DNA of 19,992 nucleotides from CAVQMB01 sp963713445 (lineage in GTDB: Bacteria; Pseudomonadota; Gammaproteobacteria; Competibacterales; Competibacteraceae), in NCBI GenBank assembly GCA_963713445.1, contig CAVQMB010000040.1:1-19992 (forward strand), given 5' to 3'. This document shows, piece after piece, positions 1 through 6,257 of the stretch. The notes below the pieces were generated by a model, which did no database searches, was not told the origin of the DNA, and saw only the letters and a program-made list of their open reading frames with translations. The number at the start of each line of letters is the position of its first letter. Within the stretch, counting starts at the first letter, position 1. The translations under genes and the position numbers were made by a program.

Positions 1-292
1 CAGCCACGAACCGCCCCTGAGACGCCGCCGCGACGGCGTCGAGGAAAGCGGTCCGGTCCTGGTTGCGCTCGCCGATCGTACGACTGGGCAGACCGAGACC
101 GAGCGCTCCCCAGGCCTTGCCGACCGCAATCTCGACCCGCAGGATACCGGAACCATCCTCGCGCTTCAGAGCCACCAGGTGACCACCCGCATCGAGGACC
201 GCCACCGTAAGTGGCTGCAGCCCCAGGGTATGGCCTTGTTCCAGCGCCTTATCGACGATAACACTGGCGCGTTCCAGGGTCAGTCTGTTCAT
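1..292 (-). CDS. GlcG/HbpS family heme-binding-like protein (DUF336), 3' end off window
   Basis: The ATG is at 292-290 on the minus strand and the frame stays open to the window edge, giving 97 codons of the N-terminal part. The translation starts MNRLTLERASVIVDKALEQG and continues with a LTVAVLDAGGHLVALKREDG segment, then a GILRVEIAVGKAWGALGLGLPS segment and SRTIGERNQDRTAFLDAV. This order (N-terminal helix, VAVLDxGGHL strand pair, A-x-xKAxxAxxxGxPS helix) is the signature of the GlcG/HbpS (DUF336) family of about 130-145 residues. Some members bind heme or cobalamin or sit in glycolate or diol-utilisation operons, but many have no known role. A GGAG-like ribosome site lies upstream (complement of 299-302). 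The C-terminal third is outside the window. The fold is clear; the function is not. Confidence 0.85.
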   Translation of the reverse strand, partial: MNRLTLERASVIVDKALEQGHTLGLQPLTVAVLDAGGHLVALKREDGSGILRVEIAVGKAWGALGLGLPSRTIGERNQDRTAFLDAVAAASQGRFVA

Positions 293-326
293 TTGGACGT
301 CTCCATCACAGCAACAATTGGCACTC

Positions 327-355
327 ATCATACGGCGATCCACCGGGCATGGTAA
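327..355 (-). promoter_or_regulatory. Candidate sigma70 promoter for the GlcG-like gene
   Basis: Read on the minus strand there is TTACCA (350-355) and TATGAT (327-332), separated by exactly 17 bases. The -10 matches five of six consensus positions and the -35 four of six. A start of transcription near 319-320 would leave a leader of about 27 bases before the ATG at 292. This suggests the gene is transcribed separately from the HAD gene that ends 173 bases upstream. It is found by eye only. Confidence 0.45.
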
Positions 356-380
356 CGGCCTGTTGAGACAAGCGCTGGGG

Positions 381-400
381 CCAGCCAGAAGAACGGCTGG
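381..400. other. Short inverted repeat in the 293-465 gap
   Basis: The 173-base gap between the HAD stop and the GlcG-like start holds a 6-bp stem (CCAGCC at 381-386, GGCTGG at 395-400) with an 8-base loop. No U-tract follows on either strand, so it is at best a weak or Rho-dependent end signal for the HAD transcript. Apart from this and the candidate promoter, nothing else is evident in the gap. Confidence 0.2.
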
Positions 401-465
401 TGGCCGGCGGATCCCACTACACCGCCAGCACTATCGAAACGGTCGCGGAGCGCGTACGGGATTTA

Positions 466-1221
466 TCAGACGCTGTGCTGCAACACCTGGATGGAGTCCG
501 CAACAGCGTCAGCATAAGGCGCGAGCGAGGCGCTGTCGGCAGCCCCGGTGAGCACGCCCAGGCAGCAGCCGGCGCCGCCATTGCGGCCGGTCTGCATATC
601 ACAGTGGGTATCGCCCACCATCATGATCCGACCGCCAGGCACCGCAAGGTTCTGCGCCAGATGGCCGAGCACCGCAGCGGCCGGTTTGGCCGGCAGGGGA
701 TCGTCGCCGCAAACCAGCGCGCTCACCAGCGAACTTACGCCCAGGAGCTCCAAGGTCACCTCCGTCGGCCCCCGATCGTCGCTGGTCGCTACCGCCAGTT
801 GCACGCCGGCGGCGCGCAACCGCCGGAACAGCTCAACCACGTCCCCGCACGGTTCCAGGTCACCCGCCGCGGGCGGTACCACCATGATCTCACTGAAAAC
901 CGTGGCTGCCAGGTCATGGGCCCGGTGCCAGGACAAACCGTACTGATACAATACGGTCGCGGTGACGATGGCTAACTGGGCACGGGGGATCGCCGCCAGT
1001 GGGCCGGTGGCGAGCAGCCGGCCGGTTGCCGGATCATAGCCCATGGCCCGGTACAATGCGTCAACCAGCTCCGGCCCGGCAGCCAGCTCCGCGACCAGCC
1101 ATGCGGCACAGCGCTCGGTACGCCGCCCCCACAGCCGGTGCAGATCGATCAGCGTGCCGTCCTTATCAAACACCACCAGATCAATATCGAACTCGCGGCC
1201 CGCCAGCTTGAAATTCGCCAT
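466..1221 (-). CDS. HAD-superfamily hydrolase (phosphoglycolate phosphatase-like)
   Basis: A 251-residue cytoplasmic protein with all four haloacid-dehalogenase motifs. Motif I is DKDGT (D19 nucleophile, D21 acid/base), motif II is ATSDD (T146), motif III is the lysine in PAKP (K179), and motif IV is GDTHCDM (D204, D208). The alpha-helical insert between motif I and motif II corresponds to a C1-type cap, as in Gph/PGMB-type phosphatases. Family knowledge predicts hydrolysis of a small phosphomonoester with Mg2+; the substrate cannot be read from sequence. The start ATG lies 3 bases after the stop of the upstream alkyltransferase-like gene, so the two are almost certainly co-transcribed. That would pair a DNA-damage protein with a metabolite phosphatase, which may be only chance clustering. 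The gene is intact. Confidence 0.88.
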   Translation of the reverse strand: MANFKLAGREFDIDLVVFDKDGTLIDLHRLWGRRTERCAAWLVAELAAGPELVDALYRAMGYDPATGRLLATGPLAAIPRAQLAIVTATVLYQYGLSWHRAHDLAATVFSEIMVVPPAAGDLEPCGDVVELFRRLRAAGVQLAVATSDDRGPTEVTLELLGVSSLVSALVCGDDPLPAKPAAAVLGHLAQNLAVPGGRIMMVGDTHCDMQTGRNGGAGCCLGVLTGAADSASLAPYADAVADSIQVLQHSV

Positions 1222-1224
1222 GGT

Positions 1225-1602
1225 TCAGTCGTGGGGTTTCCATAGCAGCTCGTCCAGCGACGGCCGCCAGTCGTATCGGTTCATGTCCACCCGGCCATTG
1301 TGCACCGGGATCCCCTCGGTCGCGAGCCGGTGACACTGCTCACGATAACCGGCACTGCCCGGCGGCAACGCGATCCGGCCGCCGGCAGCCACCACCCGAT
1401 GCCAGGGCACGCCGGTATCAGCCGGCAGCTGACGCAGCGCGTGCCCCACCAGACGGGCGCGGCGCGGCAGGCCGGCGCGCTCGGCGACGCCGCCATACGT
1501 GGCCACCTGCCCGGCAGGAATGCTGATCACGACGCGCCAGATACATTCGCAGTAATCCATCGACAGGTGGCACCCTGCTGCGGCGACCAAGCGGTTTGCC
1601 AT
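1225..1602 (-). CDS. Alkyltransferase-like protein (ATL, MGMT fold without the acceptor cysteine)
   Basis: The protein has the winged-helix DNA-binding domain of O6-alkylguanine-DNA alkyltransferases: PAGQVATYGGVAERAG, then ARLVGHALRQLP with the flipping arginine, then PWHRVV where MGMT has PCHRV. Cysteine replaced by tryptophan defines the ATL family (E. coli YbaZ, yeast Atl1). These bind O6-alkylguanine without repairing it and hand the lesion to nucleotide excision repair. Three starts are possible: GTG 1632 (135 aa), ATG 1602 (125 aa) and ATG 1560 (111 aa, beginning MDYCECIWRVV). None has a strong ribosome site. I chose 1602 as a compromise; homology proper begins just after 1560. The gene leads a two-gene unit with the HAD phosphatase and is divergent from the lipoprotein gene at 1656. 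Confidence 0.88.
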   Translation of the reverse strand: MANRLVAAAGCHLSMDYCECIWRVVISIPAGQVATYGGVAERAGLPRRARLVGHALRQLPADTGVPWHRVVAAGGRIALPPGSAGYREQCHRLATEGIPVHNGRVDMNRYDWRPSLDELLWKPHD

Positions 1603-1655
1603 CGGCGGCACTACCGTTACTATGGTCGACACGATTGTAGCCTGAAGCGATAACC

Positions 1656-2282
1656 ATGCGGAGCGTTATCCGTCTGCTCGCCGTTACCGGCGGCGTGATG
1701 ACCCTGGTGACCGGCTGCGCCACCCCGCCGCCGAACGACACCGGCAATATTTGCGCAATCTTCGCCGAGCGCCCGGACTGGTACCCGCAGGCGCGCGCGG
1801 CGGCCCGCCGCTGGGGGACCCCGATACCCACTCTGCTCGCTTTCATCCGCAGCGAATCCGGTTTCCGCTCTGATGCCCAACCACCTCGTACCCGAATCCT
1901 CTGGATCATCCCCGGGCCACGACCATCCGATGCCTACGGCTATGCCCAGGCACTCGATTCGACCTGGGATCACTATCGCAGCGCTACCGGTCACAGCGGC
2001 GCGGATCGCGACGATTTCGGTGACGCGGTCGATTTCGTCGGCTGGTATAACGATCTCAGCCATCGCGATAATGGCATCAGCAAAAGTGATGCTTATCACC
2101 AGTATCTGGCCTACCATGAAGGCCAAGGCGGCTATGCCCGCGGTAGCTGGCGCGGCAAACGCTGGCTCCTGGCCACCGCACGGCGCGTGGCGGCGCTGGC
2201 GGCCCGTTACCGCCGCCAGCTACCGCGTTGTCGTGCTGCCCTGGATCGGGCCGCCGACAGCCACTGGTGGTGGCCATTCTAA
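1656..2282 (+). CDS. Transglycosylase SLT-domain lipoprotein
   Basis: A 208-residue exported protein. It has a basic start (MRSVIR), a hydrophobic stretch and a lipobox LVTGC, so C21 is the likely lipidated residue and the protein should be anchored in the outer or inner membrane facing the periplasm. The mature part shows the lysozyme-like lytic transglycosylase pattern: LLAFIRSESGF with the catalytic glutamate at E67, then AYGYAQALDSTWDHYR (the GYAQ/GLMQ motif), and a later LAYHEGQGGY segment typical of the fold. It should cleave peptidoglycan glycan strands to 1,6-anhydromuramyl ends. It belongs to the small lipoprotein SLT group common in gammaproteobacteria rather than to MltC or EmtA, as far as can be told by eye. 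Its stop is 6 bases from the convergent NUDIX gene stop. Confidence 0.85.
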   Translation: MRSVIRLLAVTGGVMTLVTGCATPPPNDTGNICAIFAERPDWYPQARAAARRWGTPIPTLLAFIRSESGFRSDAQPPRTRILWIIPGPRPSDAYGYAQALDSTWDHYRSATGHSGADRDDFGDAVDFVGWYNDLSHRDNGISKSDAYHQYLAYHEGQGGYARGSWRGKRWLLATARRVAALAARYRRQLPRCRAALDRAADSHWWWPF

Positions 2283-2288
2283 TGGCAT

Positions 2289-2852
2289 TTAATAGCGCTG
2301 CAGGCGGATCCGGCCATGCTCGCTGCGGAAGAACTCGCCGTAATGGGTGCCGAATTGCCCGTGGTCGCACTCTTCGAAGTAGCGCTCGAGAGTTTCGCGT
2401 ACCACCGGAAAGGCCAGTGTCTGCCACGGTATCTGATCGCGACGGAACAGTCCGATCTCGAGACTTTCGTCGCCGGCGCTGGCGCGGCCCGCCTGCAGCC
2501 GGCCGCGAAACAGGGTATAGACCTGACTGATATGCCGGAGGCTGTAGATCCCGTACAGCGTGAGGTTCTCAGCAACCGCATTGGCCTCTTCCAGCGCTTC
2601 GCGGGCGGCGGCCTCCTGGATCGTCTCGCCCAGTTCCATGAATCCGGCCGGCAGAGTCCAGTAACCATAGCGTGGCTCGATGGCCCGGCGACACAACAGC
2701 ACCCGGTTATCCCAGTACAGTACACAACCCGCGATAACCTTGGGATTCTGGTAATGGACCGTGGCGCAAGCCTGGCAGACATGACGCTCATGGGTATCCC
2801 CTTCGGGGACACGCCGCGTTACCGGCGCGCCGCAGTTACTGCAATAGTTCAT
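2289..2852 (-). CDS. NUDIX hydrolase with N-terminal zinc ribbon
   Basis: A 187-residue protein from ATG 2852 (MNYCSNCGAPV). A short zinc ribbon comes first (CSNCG, then CQAC). A complete NUDIX box G-x5-E-x7-REALEEANA follows in LPAGFMELGETIQEAAAREALEEA, able to bind Mg2+ and cleave a nucleoside diphosphate linked to another moiety. The substrate is not identifiable; ADP-ribose or NAD-type compounds are common in this ribbon-bearing group. It lacks the SQPWPFPxS motif of NudC, unlike the second NUDIX gene at 13202. An upstream in-frame extension to 2915 exists but would run through the start of the divergent racemase gene and precede the conserved MNYC start, so I reject it. Only 5 bases separate this start from that of the divergent neighbour. 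Confidence 0.88.
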   Translation of the reverse strand: MNYCSNCGAPVTRRVPEGDTHERHVCQACATVHYQNPKVIAGCVLYWDNRVLLCRRAIEPRYGYWTLPAGFMELGETIQEAAAREALEEANAVAENLTLYGIYSLRHISQVYTLFRGRLQAGRASAGDESLEIGLFRRDQIPWQTLAFPVVRETLERYFEECDHGQFGTHYGEFFRSEHGRIRLQRY

Positions 2853-2857
2853 GGACC

Positions 2858-3622
2858 GTGATGTCGACAGCCGAACGATCCGCCGACAGTAACAGACCCG
2901 CCCACCCCGTTGCATCCTGTCTCGGCGTGCTGATGCTGGCTACGCATTTCCCGCGGCCCGCGGGCGACATCGGCAATCCCGCCACCTGGCCGTTTCCGGT
3001 ACGCTATGCCACGGTGTCTGCGGCCACAGTCGCCCGCATCGTCGGTAACCGGCCCGATCCTAGCCTACTGGCGCCGTTTATCCATGCTGCTGAGGGCCTC
3101 ATTGCCGCCGGCGCCGACCTGATCACGACGTCGTGCGGTTTCCTGGTGCTGTGGCAGCAAACGCTGAGCGCTGCACTGCCGGTACCGGTGATCACCTCCA
3201 GTCTGCTGCAGCTACCTCTGGTCCAGGCAGCACTCCCGCCAGGTCGGAAAATTGGCGTCATCACCTTCGACAGCCGCCTCCTGGGCGCAGACCATCTGGC
3301 CGCCGCCGGTGCCGACGGTGTCGCCATCGTGGGTATCGAACAAGGCCGGGAGCTGTACCGCGTGATTGCCGGTGATCTGTCGACGCTTGATCAGCGAGTG
3401 GCCCGTGACGACGTGCTGGATGCGGGTCTGCGTCTGCAGCACCGGGTGCCGGAACTGGCGGCAGTGGTGCTGGAATGCACCAACCTGCCACCGTATGCCC
3501 CTGCCCTGCGTCGCCGCTTGAAGATTCCGGTATTCGATATCGTGACCCTGCTGTCAGGCCTGCACCACAGCCTGGTCCCGGACGCAGGCCGGCATGCTAG
3601 ACTCGCCGCCGGATCCACTTGA
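2858..3622 (+). CDS. Aspartate/glutamate racemase superfamily protein
   Basis: A 254-residue protein from GTG 2858, or 253 from the adjacent ATG 2861. It has the two-cysteine arrangement of the cofactor-independent Asp/Glu/hydantoin racemase superfamily: ITTSCGF (C93 from the GTG) and VVLECTN (C207). It also carries the GVLMLATHFPRPAGDIGNPATW opening seen in an uncharacterised racemase subgroup. Members either interconvert L- and D-amino acids, racemise hydantoins or decarboxylate malonates; the substrate is unknown here. There is no recognisable ribosome site, partly because the start lies almost on top of the divergent NUDIX start. sohB follows 15 bases after the stop, so both may be read from one transcript. 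Confidence 0.82.
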   Translation: MMSTAERSADSNRPAHPVASCLGVLMLATHFPRPAGDIGNPATWPFPVRYATVSAATVARIVGNRPDPSLLAPFIHAAEGLIAAGADLITTSCGFLVLWQQTLSAALPVPVITSSLLQLPLVQAALPPGRKIGVITFDSRLLGADHLAAAGADGVAIVGIEQGRELYRVIAGDLSTLDQRVARDDVLDAGLRLQHRVPELAAVVLECTNLPPYAPALRRRLKIPVFDIVTLLSGLHHSLVPDAGRHARLAAGST

Positions 3623-3637
3623 GGAGCAACCAAAACC

Positions 3638-4639
3638 GTGGCATTTCTGAGTCAATACGGCCTGTTCCTGGCCGAGGCCGTCACTATCGTGCTGGCGATA
3701 TTGCTGACGCTGGCCGGGGTCGTCGGGCTGACAGCCCGTGCCAAGGGCCGCACCGGCAAGGACCAGGTGACTGTCAAGCATCTCAACGAGCGCTACGACA
3801 ACATGGCCGACACGCTGCGCAGCGCCATTCTGCCGAAGAAGGCCCAGCGCAAGGCGTTGAAGGCCCAGCGCAAGGCGGCCAAACGGCAAGCACGGCACAC
3901 CCGGCGGCGGATCTTTGTGCTGGACTTTCATGGCGACATCAAGGCCTCGGCCGTCGCCGCACTGCGGGAGGAAATCACCGCCGTACTGACGGTGGCCGAA
4001 GCCGGCGACGAGGTGGTTCTGCGGTTGGAGAGCGCCGGAGGGCAGGTGCACGGCTATGGCCTGGCCGCCTCGCAACTGCTGCGGCTACGCGCACGCGGCT
4101 TGCAGCTCACGGCCACGATCGACAAGGTCGCCGCCAGCGGCGGCTACCTGATGGCCTGCGTTGCCGACCGGATTGCGGCCGCGCCATTCGCCATTGTCGG
4201 CTCGATTGGCGTGGTCGCGCAGCTGCCGAACTTCAACCGGCTGTTGAAGAAAAACGCAGTCGACTTCGAACTGCTTACCGCGGGCGAATACAAGCGCACG
4301 CTGACCCTCTTCGGTGACAATACCGACCAGGCAAGAGCCAAGTTTCAGCAGGATCTGGACGACACACATCAATTGTTCAAGGACTTCGTCTCCGAGCACC
4401 GTCCCAAACTCGACGTCGCCAAGGTAGCCACCGGCGAATACTGGTACGGCACCCGCGCACTGGACTTGGTACTGATCGACGAGTTGCGCACCAGTGACGA
4501 CTATCTGCTGGCCGCCAGCCAGGATGCCGATCTCTACCAGGTCAGTTACCAGGGCCATCAACGGCTGTTCAACCGGCTGCTGGGCCCGTTCACCCGGGTG
4601 GCCGAAGTACCGGCGCAGCGGCTGCAACCACCCGCATGA
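3638..4639 (+). CDS. sohB: SohB, inner-membrane S49-family peptidase
   Basis: A 333-residue membrane protease from GTG 3638, preceded by GAGGAG at 3621-3626. One N-terminal membrane helix (about residues 7-33) is followed by a strongly basic, Lys/Arg/Gln-rich stretch (about 66-91) and then the SppA-type ClpP-fold domain opening RIFVLDFHGDIKAS. The catalytic serine lies in VAASGGYLMAC (S167) and the general-base lysine in GEYKRTLT (K219), the Ser-Lys dyad of family S49. GSIGVVAQ and the ARAKFQQDLDDTHQLFKDFV helix are typical. In E. coli, multicopy sohB suppresses loss of the DegP/HtrA protease, a link of interest since degP lies 4 kb away here. Length is close to the E. coli protein (about 349). 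It ends at a terminator shared with the convergent OmpA-like gene. Confidence 0.95.
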   Translation: MAFLSQYGLFLAEAVTIVLAILLTLAGVVGLTARAKGRTGKDQVTVKHLNERYDNMADTLRSAILPKKAQRKALKAQRKAAKRQARHTRRRIFVLDFHGDIKASAVAALREEITAVLTVAEAGDEVVLRLESAGGQVHGYGLAASQLLRLRARGLQLTATIDKVAASGGYLMACVADRIAAAPFAIVGSIGVVAQLPNFNRLLKKNAVDFELLTAGEYKRTLTLFGDNTDQARAKFQQDLDDTHQLFKDFVSEHRPKLDVAKVATGEYWYGTRALDLVLIDELRTSDDYLLAASQDADLYQVSYQGHQRLFNRLLGPFTRVAEVPAQRLQPPA

Positions 4640-4651
4640 TCGGGGTGAAAA

Positions 4652-4677
4652 AAAACCCCGGCCGCAGCCGGGGTTTT
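4652..4677. terminator. Bidirectional intrinsic terminator between sohB and the OmpA-like gene
   Basis: A perfect 11-bp stem (4652-4662 with 4667-4677) closes a CGCA loop. The outer four pairs are A-T and the inner seven are GC-rich, so each strand ends its hairpin with a run of T. It sits 12 bases after the sohB stop and 26 bases after the OmpA-like stop on the other strand, so it can serve both convergent genes. Confidence 0.9.
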
Positions 4678-4703
4678 ACACCACACGAGAGAACAGTGCG
4701 GCG

Positions 4704-5273
4704 TTACATCTTATCAGCATCCACCGTGATATCGACCCGACGGTTCTGGGCCCGGCCAGCGGCGGTTTTGTTGGTGGCAATCGGCTGCCGCTCACCCATA
4801 CCACGGGTGGTAATCACACTCGGGCTGACGCCTTCCGAAACCAGGTAGTTGGCCGCGCTCTGGGCCCGCTTTTCCGACAACACCTGGTTGTAGGCCTCGG
4901 TGCCAATACTGTCGGTATGACCGACGATATCGACCGACTTGACCTTGACACCATGCAACTGCTGGGCGAGTTTACTCAGATCCGCCTTACCGGCCGGCTT
5001 GAGGTTGTACTTGTCGAAGTCGAAGTTGGCATCGGCCGACAGGCTGACCATCATCACTTGTTCTTTGGGCTGGGCCTGGGCCACTTTCGGCAGGCAGTCC
5101 GGTATCTGATCACCGTCGGCCGAGCGCAAGCACTGACCGTAGGGATCTTTCACGGCACCACCGGACGCCGAACCCAGATAGCCGAGGTCCGCCGCGAAGG
5201 CACTCGGCGTAGCCGCCAGCAGAAATGCTGACGCTGCCAGACTCAGGCCAAGCTTACTAATTTTGAGTTTCAT
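4704..5273 (-). CDS. OmpA-family (peptidoglycan-binding domain) envelope protein without a beta-barrel
   Basis: A 189-residue exported protein. The signal peptide is residues 1-27, cut after SAFA. The following 45 residues hold DPYGQCLRSADGDQIPDCLPK, like a single calcium-binding thrombospondin-3-type repeat with a Cys pair. Then comes a full OmpA C-terminal domain: NFDFDKYNLKPAGKADLSKL, VDIVGHTDSIGTEAYNQVLS, RAQSAANYLV, GMGERQPIATNKTAAGRAQN and RRVDI. The Asp and Arg that grip meso-diaminopimelate are present (D of HTDS, R of QNRRVDI). There is no porin barrel and no lipobox, so it is likely a soluble periplasmic peptidoglycan binder. TGGAGG precedes the start. The long AT-rich upstream region suggests strong or regulated expression. 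Confidence 0.92.
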   Translation of the reverse strand: MKLKISKLGLSLAASAFLLAATPSAFAADLGYLGSASGGAVKDPYGQCLRSADGDQIPDCLPKVAQAQPKEQVMMVSLSADANFDFDKYNLKPAGKADLSKLAQQLHGVKVKSVDIVGHTDSIGTEAYNQVLSEKRAQSAANYLVSEGVSPSVITTRGMGERQPIATNKTAAGRAQNRRVDITVDADKM

Positions 5274-5384
5274 CGAAGACCTCCAGGAAATGACAGGATC
5301 GCGACTATTTCGTTAAAAAAGGGGTACCGTTTGATCTGTATCCTAAAAACCGCACCCACATCAAGATTCTTTCGACAGGGTGCA

Positions 5385-5415
5385 AGTATAATCTAACTAC
5401 GCAACTATGTATCAA
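5385..5415. promoter_or_regulatory. Candidate overlapping divergent promoter elements (OmpA-like gene / response regulator)
   Basis: On the plus strand TATAAT (5387-5392) is a perfect -10 hexamer, but no good -35 lies 16-18 bases upstream; if used, the response-regulator leader would be about 100 bases. On the minus strand almost the same bases read TATACT (5385-5390), with TTGATA at 5410-5415 at a long 19-base spacing, pointing toward the OmpA-like gene. The two -10 elements overlap, so the two promoters could compete. This is inference from base matching only. Confidence 0.35.
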
Positions 5416-5428
5416 AAAAATGCGTTCT

Positions 5429-5452
5429 CTGTATTTATGATACAGCGCTGTA
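5429..5452. promoter_or_regulatory. Candidate operator: three CTGTA half-sites
   Basis: The order is CTGTA (5429-5433), inverted TACAG (5441-5445) and CTGTA (5448-5452). The last two form a perfect 12-bp palindrome (5441-5452). It lies 45-69 bases upstream of the response-regulator TTG start and in the AT-rich divergent region of 224 bases. It resembles a LexA box, but the spacer between CTGT and ACAG is 9 rather than 8 bases. The binding protein is unknown; the adjacent response regulator is one candidate. Confidence 0.35.
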
Positions 5453-5497
5453 GCAGAATTGCAAAAGATGTTGTATGAATTATGAAAGGACAAAACA

Positions 5498-6199
5498 TTG
5501 ATCATTGCCCTCGTTGAGGACGATAGCGCGACCGCGATCACGCTGGAACTGTGGCTGCAGCAGGATGGACACGAATGCCGGGTCGTCACGACGGGTAGCG
5601 CACTCACCCAGATGCTGCGCCATCAGGATGTCGACCTCATCCTGCTGGACTGGGTACTGCCCGACATGGACGGGCTGGACTTGCTGCACTGGATACGGGA
5701 ACAAATCAGCTGGACCCTGCCGGTGATCTTCGTCACCGGCAAGAGCAGCGAAACCGACATCGTGCAAGCCCTCAACGCCGGTGCCGACGACTACATGATC
5801 AAACCGGTCCAGCGGGGCGAACTGCTGGCCCGGATCAAGGCCGTCAGCCGCCGCGGGCGCCCACCCGACGCCTCCCGCACCGTGCTGGAATACCCGCCTT
5901 ATCGCATCGACACACTGGCTCGCACCATCGCCCTCCAAGATCAGGAGATCGCCCTGACGCAGAAGGAATTCGACCTGGCACTGTTCATGTTCCGGGCCGC
6001 GGGCCGCCTGCTGTCGCGGGATGCCATCCTGACCGGTGTCTGGGGCACCGAGCCGAGCCTCAGTACCCGCACGGTTGACACTCACATGAGCCGCATCCGC
6101 AAAAAGCTCAAACTGCGTCCAGAGAACGGCTGGCGGCTGAAAGCATTGTATCAGCACGGCTACCGCCTGGAAGCGACCCGCCCAGTCGGACCCGACTGA
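5498..6199 (+). CDS. Orphan OmpR/PhoB-type response regulator
   Basis: A 233-residue regulator beginning at a TTG codon (5498) with AAAGGA 7 bases before it. The receiver domain (1-115) has the acidic pocket LVEDD, phosphoacceptor D51 in LILLDWVLPDMDG, FVTGKSS with the switch Thr, and DDYMIKP with the conserved Lys. The C-terminal winged helix (about 130-225) has IALTQKEFDLALFMFRAAGRLLSR, TVDTHMSRIRKKL and a terminal GYRLE hairpin. No histidine kinase gene is adjacent, so its partner is elsewhere or it is an orphan. The divergent OmpA-like gene and the half-sites between them make regulation of that gene or of itself plausible, but unproven. The following hydrolase gene starts 58 bases later, with no visible terminator between. 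Confidence 0.92.
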   Translation: MIIALVEDDSATAITLELWLQQDGHECRVVTTGSALTQMLRHQDVDLILLDWVLPDMDGLDLLHWIREQISWTLPVIFVTGKSSETDIVQALNAGADDYMIKPVQRGELLARIKAVSRRGRPPDASRTVLEYPPYRIDTLARTIALQDQEIALTQKEFDLALFMFRAAGRLLSRDAILTGVWGTEPSLSTRTVDTHMSRIRKKLKLRPENGWRLKALYQHGYRLEATRPVGPD

Positions 6200-6257
6200 G
6201 CTCCGCACGCATATCCGGTATCATCAGGCGTGTCTTCCCCTATACAAGAGGCACGTC

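Noticed and set aside
2853..2915. N-terminal extension of the NUDIX gene to 2915
   Set aside because: It would run into the divergent gene, and the conserved zinc-ribbon start MNYCSNCG is at 2852.
5429..5445. Possible LexA (SOS) box CTGT...ACAG
   Set aside because: The spacer is 9 bases, not the 8 required for the gammaproteobacterial LexA site, and neither neighbour is an SOS gene.
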